DNA of 38,001 nucleotides from a virus. Below the pieces are notes generated by a model. It ran no database searches. It was not told where the DNA came from and saw nothing but the letters and a program-made list of their open reading frames with translations. Position numbers and translations under genes: made by a program. Shown here one piece after another: positions 37,158-38,001 of this stretch; positions within the stretch are counted from its first letter, which is position 1; the number at the start of each line of letters is the position of its first letter. The DNA lies in the IMG/VR virus record IMGVR_UViG_3300008267_000360, positions 1-38,001 of that record. One strand, given 5' to 3'.

Positions 37158-37682
37158 ATGGTTATTACAGATAGATTAAAACAACTTATTTTTAAACACC
37201 TATATAAAGAGTTAGGTAATGTGGAGATAATCCCATATAATGGCTCTGTATGGTTTATTGATAGGGAAAATAGTTATTGGTATTTTCAGTTGTCTAAACA
37301 GGGATGTTTATATTGGAGATACTCATTCTTCCCATCATTTTTCAGCATTTTTTCTTTGGAACAGAGTGAGTTTGAACCAATACTATCTTCTTGGGTGGAA
37401 GAGGTATTAAATAGTAAGGTATCCACAACAGACATTGAGAATGTTATTTCTTTCAGGGAGGTGGAAGAGGTATTAAATAGTAGGGTATCCACAACTAATA
37501 GTCTATGGCCCCCTCGAATGCACAAGGTGGAAGAGGTCTTAAATAGTAAAGTATCTACAACTTATTCTTGTACTTTCACTTCAGACGAATTGTTGGAAGA
37601 TATATTAAATCATAAGGTATGTGAAACGGATGTAGAAATGTCTGTTATGAATTATGTGATGGAACAGGTCTTAAATCAATAA
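37158..37682 (+). CDS. Protein with five 22-residue repeats (VEEVLNSKVSTT)
   Basis: Residues 1-75 form an alpha/beta domain with many Trp and Tyr (VWFIDRENSYWYFQLSKQGC). From residue 80 a repeat of exactly 22 codons recurs: VEEVLNSKVSTT, VEEVLNSRVSTT, VEEVLNSKVSTT, LLEDILNHKVCET-like, then MEQVLNQ* at the end. Each is followed by about ten unrelated residues. The last two copies are more diverged. Variation between copies includes silent changes, so the repeat is held at protein level. Confidence 0.8.
   Translation: MVITDRLKQLIFKHLYKELGNVEIIPYNGSVWFIDRENSYWYFQLSKQGCLYWRYSFFPSFFSIFSLEQSEFEPILSSWVEEVLNSKVSTTDIENVISFREVEEVLNSRVSTTNSLWPPRMHKVEEVLNSKVSTTYSCTFTSDELLEDILNHKVCETDVEMSVMNYVMEQVLNQ
37395..37682 (+). 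repeat. 66-bp tandem repeat with 36-bp constant and 30-bp variable parts
   Basis: Units begin at 37395, 37461, 37527, 37593 and 37659, with 66 bases between each pair. The first three share GTGGAAGAGGTATTAAATAG and a TATCCACAAC-like end; the last two are degenerate. It lies wholly inside the reading frame of the gene at 37158-37682. Confidence 0.85.
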
Positions 37683-37991
37683 TTAGTTATTCTCTAAAAT
37701 ACCTGTATAGAAATCTAAAACCATATTAAAGATATCATCTAATACATCTTTTGGTAGTTCTTCATAAGGCATATAACTTTCTCCTACATCTTGTGAGTAA
37801 CCATAATGGAACACTGCAACATCTTCTTTATATATCATTTCTATTTGTGAAAGTTTACCATCTTCATCCTTGAGAACTATTGGGTTTTCATTCATATCCA
37901 TTAGTGTGATATATTCATCATTGGTTGTTTCTACTATTTCCTTAATAATCTTAATCTTATTGTTTGTTGTAAGGAACTCATCACCTAACAT
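37683..37991 (-). CDS. Hypothetical acidic protein, 102 aa
   Basis: Not recognised. Helical N-terminus (KIKIIKEIVETTNDEYITLM), a beta-rich acidic body and a helical end (LPKDVLDDIFNMVLDFY). An ATAAATATG element directly precedes the start near the window's right edge. Its stop abuts the stop of the repeat protein. Confidence 0.7.
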   Translation of the reverse strand: MLGDEFLTTNNKIKIIKEIVETTNDEYITLMDMNENPIVLKDEDGKLSQIEMIYKEDVAVFHYGYSQDVGESYMPYEELPKDVLDDIFNMVLDFYTGILENN

Positions 37992-38001
37992 ATTTATAAT
38001 G

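Noticed and set aside
37286-37525. Minus-strand frame inside the repeat gene
   Set aside because: It is the mirror of the 66-bp repeat and lacks its own start signal.
37395-37682. CRISPR array
   Set aside because: Geometry fits, but the period is a multiple of three, every spacer is open in frame, repeat differences are often silent, and no cas gene is near.

Overview
The window reads as part of a large, AT-rich tailed-phage genome with a Bacteroidota (probably flavobacterial) host. Three things point to a phage: dense small genes that overlap by 1-17 bases, few recognisable housekeeping genes, and many cell-wall-binding proteins beside a tmRNA and a tRNA. Three things point to the host: almost no Shine-Dalgarno sequences, at least eleven promoters of the Bacteroidota form TTTG-N19/20-TATATTTG, and AT-rich codon use. 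No capsid, terminase, portal or polymerase gene lies in the window, so the phage assignment is an inference.

Layout. 1-3.3 kb: 3' end of a tmRNA, a degenerate and an intact M23 peptidase pair, a PspC-like protein, tRNA-Arg(UCU). 3.4-8.7 kb: a DnaJ-type Cys-rich protein, an HNH nuclease, a three-gene overlapping set including a peptidoglycan-binding protein, a lipoprotein. 8.7-19.3 kb: an RmlC-like epimerase, large leader-bearing proteins (one with a toxin-like hydrophobic segment), a cupin, DUF6915-, DUF6878- and DUF192-like proteins, a DHH phosphoesterase. 19.3-21.5 kb: an Asn-rich leader peptide with terminator in front of an AsnRS-like catalytic core, and an FKBP prolyl isomerase. 21.5-30.1 kb: a run of leader-bearing proteins with LysM or peptidoglycan-binding domains and a stand-alone leader gene. 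30.1-33.0 kb: gene cassettes separated by five copies of a ~70-bp intergenic block. 33-38 kb: HNH nuclease, a metalloprotease-like protein, a 22-residue-repeat protein and three structured or G-rich non-coding stretches.

How the parts may fit. About twenty proteins share short N-terminal leaders: type A (MKKVVRLTES... amphipathic helix), type B (MKYIITESQ...), type C (MKN.F.I.E.E..RIL.MH). Most continue to a [LIVMF]-x-E-[Q/G/S/D] site. This resembles the capsid-targeting peptide and L/I-x-E cleavage rule of the T4 prohead protease, so the set may be virion cargo or virion-attached proteins, several with cell-wall-binding domains. Genes encoding these proteins are mostly preceded by TATTTAT close to the start codon. 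Regulatory or host-interaction genes (HNH, lipoproteins, FKBP, PspC, tRNA) instead have host-type promoters. This suggests a phage-specific late promoter class against a host-sigma early class.
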